Below are positions 6,536 to 7,808 of a DNA stretch of 7,808 nt, in pieces. The notes under the pieces are model-generated. The model was given only the letters and a program-made list of their open reading frames with translations. It had not been told where the DNA came from and searched no databases. Source of the DNA: Actinomycetota bacterium (lineage in GTDB: Bacteria > Actinomycetota > Actinomycetes > Nanopelagicales > Nanopelagicaceae). The position numbers were made by a program, and so were the translations under genes. The DNA lies in contig WLMP01000035.1 in assembly GCA_009700155.1 (NCBI GenBank), positions 1 to 7,808 on the forward strand, written 5' to 3'. The first letter of the stretch is position 1, and each line of letters opens with the position of its first letter.

Positions 6536-7669
6536 TTACGCCTTGCCGTTTAGCTTAATTACACCGTTACGTACTACGAAACTGTTCATTAATCCAGATC
6601 CAGACAAATCTCCGAATTCGTTAAATGAAATAGTTACGCCAGCAACATTCTTGTGCTTAATAGTTTTGATATAAGCAAGAATATCTGCACGGGTAGTTTT
6701 GCCCTTCTTAATAGCTTCCAGAATCATATTGGTAGCTGTGAAAGCCTCAGTCGTGTAAACGCCTGGGTTTGCACCAAACTCTTTCTTGAATTGAGCAGTT
6801 AGAGATGGAGATGCAACTTCAAGAGGAACGATTGGAGCAGTAAGACGTGCACCTTCTGATTGACGCTTACCGGCTAGCTTGGGGAATTCAGAGTTTAGAA
6901 CTCCATCGCCAGCAGCAAATACACCCTTGTAGTTCTTATCGCGTAGTTGCTTTAAGAACTTAGCGCCATCAGCATAGTAACCTGTGTAGATTACAATGTT
7001 TGCCTTTGAAGCTCTTACCTTTGAAATTGTTGCAGAGAAGTCAGTGGTGCCTTTAGCAGCCTTGTCTGAAGCTTCTAGAGCTGTACCAAGTGCAGCCTTA
7101 ACAGCTGTGAAAAGTCCTTCTGAGTATGAAGTCTGATCGCTAACCATAAACACGGTTGGATCCTTCACGCCAGTTGTAGCAACACGGGCCAATGCAGGAC
7201 CTTGTAGCGCATCGTTTGAAACGATTCTGTGGAAAACAGGAGAACCATAGCTTGTGCTTGTTGGATCAGTTAATCCAACGCGAGTTGCAGATGGTGAAAC
7301 AATTACTAAGCCAGCAGCCTTGTATGAAGGCAGAGCTGCAATTGTTGGACCAGAGTAAGCAGTTAGAGCGCCAACTACAGAAGCGTCTGCAGCAATACCA
7401 GCGCCAACAGTCTTACCTAGTGCGTCATCACCTTGATCATCGCCTTCGTAAACTTCAACTTTGATCTTTGGCTTTGATGCGTTATAAATTTTAAGCGCTA
7501 ACTTTACGCCGCGAATTCCGTCAGTACCTGTTTGTGCTTCAGGTCCTGTAAGTGGGCCTTGGTATGCGATTTTTAATGTTGTGTTAGCAGAAGCTGGTGC
7601 GATTGCTGATGCAGATGAAACAGCAACAGCTAGCGCAGCTGCAAATGCAACTACCTTGTTTTTCTTCAT
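6536..7669 (-). CDS. livK: Secreted substrate-binding protein of the Liv ABC importer (Leu/Ile/Val-type, periplasmic-binding-protein type 1 fold)
   Basis: This 377-residue extracytoplasmic protein captures the amino acid and delivers it to LivHM. Residues 1-28 are a Sec signal peptide: basic start M-K-K-N-K, an Ala/Val-rich core, and a probable cleavage after A-S-A at 28 before N-T-T-L. The mature part opens with the family strand L-K-I-A-Y-Q-G-P-L-T-G (32-42), and shows T-A-Y-S-G-P-T (103-109) and S-P-S-A-T (125-129), the region that holds the amino-acid head group in LivJ-type proteins. The protein contains no cysteine, so there is no lipobox and none of the disulfide known in E. coli LivJ/LivK. 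The exact ligand cannot be read; leucine, isoleucine, valine or another neutral amino acid are all possible. Its codons are richer in G+C and in ATC, AAC and TAC forms than polA, as expected of a strongly expressed gene. The ATG is supported by AGGAAGG (7676-7682) with six-base spacing. Confidence 0.93.
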   Translation of the reverse strand: MKKNKVVAFAAALAVAVSSASAIAPASANTTLKIAYQGPLTGPEAQTGTDGIRGVKLALKIYNASKPKIKVEVYEGDDQGDDALGKTVGAGIAADASVVGALTAYSGPTIAALPSYKAAGLVIVSPSATRVGLTDPTSTSYGSPVFHRIVSNDALQGPALARVATTGVKDPTVFMVSDQTSYSEGLFTAVKAALGTALEASDKAAKGTTDFSATISKVRASKANIVIYTGYYADGAKFLKQLRDKNYKGVFAAGDGVLNSEFPKLAGKRQSEGARLTAPIVPLEVASPSLTAQFKKEFGANPGVYTTEAFTATNMILEAIKKGKTTRADILAYIKTIKHKNVAGVTISFNEFGDLSGSGLMNSFVVRNGVIKLNGKA

Positions 7670-7672
7670 TAG

Positions 7673-7722
7673 TACCCTTCCTAGGTTTTAAGGTTTCCCA
7701 AATGAGGGAGGCCGAAAGGGTA
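7673..7722 (-). promoter_or_regulatory. livK leader: ribosome binding site able to pair with upstream leader sequence
   Basis: In the livK mRNA, TACCCTTTC (7722-7714) is complementary to GGAAGGGTA (7681-7673): nine pairs, one of them a G-U wobble. The second arm covers most of the Shine-Dalgarno AGGAAGG at 7676-7682. The 32-base interval contains a small TCCC/GGGA stem around TCATTT. Such folding could mask the ribosome binding site until something opens it. The complementarity is visible directly; regulation is inference, and chance pairing with a purine-rich site is possible. It matches no riboswitch class I know. Confidence 0.35.
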
Positions 7723-7743
7723 ACTCAAGGGCGAAAATTGAGC

Positions 7744-7749
7744 AATCTA
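7744..7749 (-). promoter_or_regulatory. Candidate -10 element of livK
   Basis: TAGATT on the minus strand fits the TAnnnT actinobacterial -10 pattern and would give a leader of roughly 68 bases before the livK ATG. No recognisable -35 hexamer lies 16-18 bases upstream, and a nearby TATAGC is a competing candidate. The rest of 7723-7808 shows no open reading frame that I would call a gene. Confidence 0.25.
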
Positions 7750-7788
7750 ATTCGGGCTATAGCAGGCATTACCCGTTGGGGGTTTTAG

Positions 7789-7800
7789 AACTCCCAGCCC
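7789..7800 (-). other. Half of a possible terminator hairpin crossing the right edge
   Basis: The plus-strand 12-mer AACTCCCAGCCC differs by one base from AACTTCCAGCCC, the start of the left arm of the livK/livH hairpin at 6490-6501. On the minus strand both read GGGCTGG-(A/G)-AGTTCT. In the 6490-6529 hairpin the same sequence forms one arm of a perfect stem. The partner arm here would lie just beyond 7808 and could terminate a leftward gene upstream of livK. Only one arm is visible, so this is a prediction. Confidence 0.35.
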
Positions 7801-7808
7801 AAATGACA

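Noticed and set aside
7192..7788. Gln/Leu-rich plus-strand frames opposite livK and across its leader
   Set aside because: The Gln/Leu richness is what the reverse strand of Ala- and Ser-rich livK codons produces. There is no plausible start signal.
1..7808. Search for CRISPR repeats, insertion sequences, att sites, tRNA or rRNA, toxin-antitoxin or defence genes
   Set aside because: No spaced direct repeats, transposase motifs, cloverleaf-like sequences or unexplained gaps longer than about 140 bases were seen. The region is ordinary housekeeping DNA.

Overview
The window reads as chromosomal backbone of a low-GC, streamlined actinobacterium. The DNA polymerase I has actinobacterial hallmarks: a Tyr in motif B (K-A-M-S-Y-G) and a decayed proofreading domain. 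Base composition is low for the phylum (hand counts: 18/60 G+C at 1-60 in polA, 29/60 at 7321-7380 in livK). Intergenic spaces are very short, and two genes look leaderless. A planktonic freshwater lineage of the acI / Nanopelagicales type is my best guess, but this is inference from composition and gene content, not a database match.

Layout from left to right: (1) 1-2545, minus strand: polA, lacking only the last few codons beyond the left edge. (2) 2546-2584: a 39-bp divergent promoter region. (3) 2585-2995, plus strand: a hotdog-fold acyl-CoA thioesterase of the PaaI/YdiI (MenI) type. (4) 3000-7669, minus strand: a complete branched-chain (hydrophobic) amino-acid ABC uptake operon in the order livK-livH-livM-livG-livF. 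The last four genes are tightly packed or overlapping. livK is set apart from livH by a perfect 18-bp hairpin. (5) 7670-7808: the livK leader and upstream region, with a Shine-Dalgarno that can pair with upstream leader sequence, and at the far right a half-stem resembling the livK/livH hairpin.

The liv genes form one transport machine. LivK is the secreted binding protein, LivH and LivM are the membrane permeases, and LivG and LivF are the two ATPases. From memory, liv genes close to polA, with a response regulator and pyruvate kinase further upstream, is an arrangement seen in other actinobacteria, so the neighbourhood looks ancestral rather than acquired.

I found no mobile element, CRISPR array, tRNA, rRNA, phage gene or toxin-antitoxin pair, and no convincing undescribed multi-gene system. 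The points worth a second look are small-scale: facing leaderless promoters, the intra-operon hairpin and its possible sister at the right edge, the livK leader fold, a cysteine-free non-lipoprotein LivK, and the 4-bp convergent junction.
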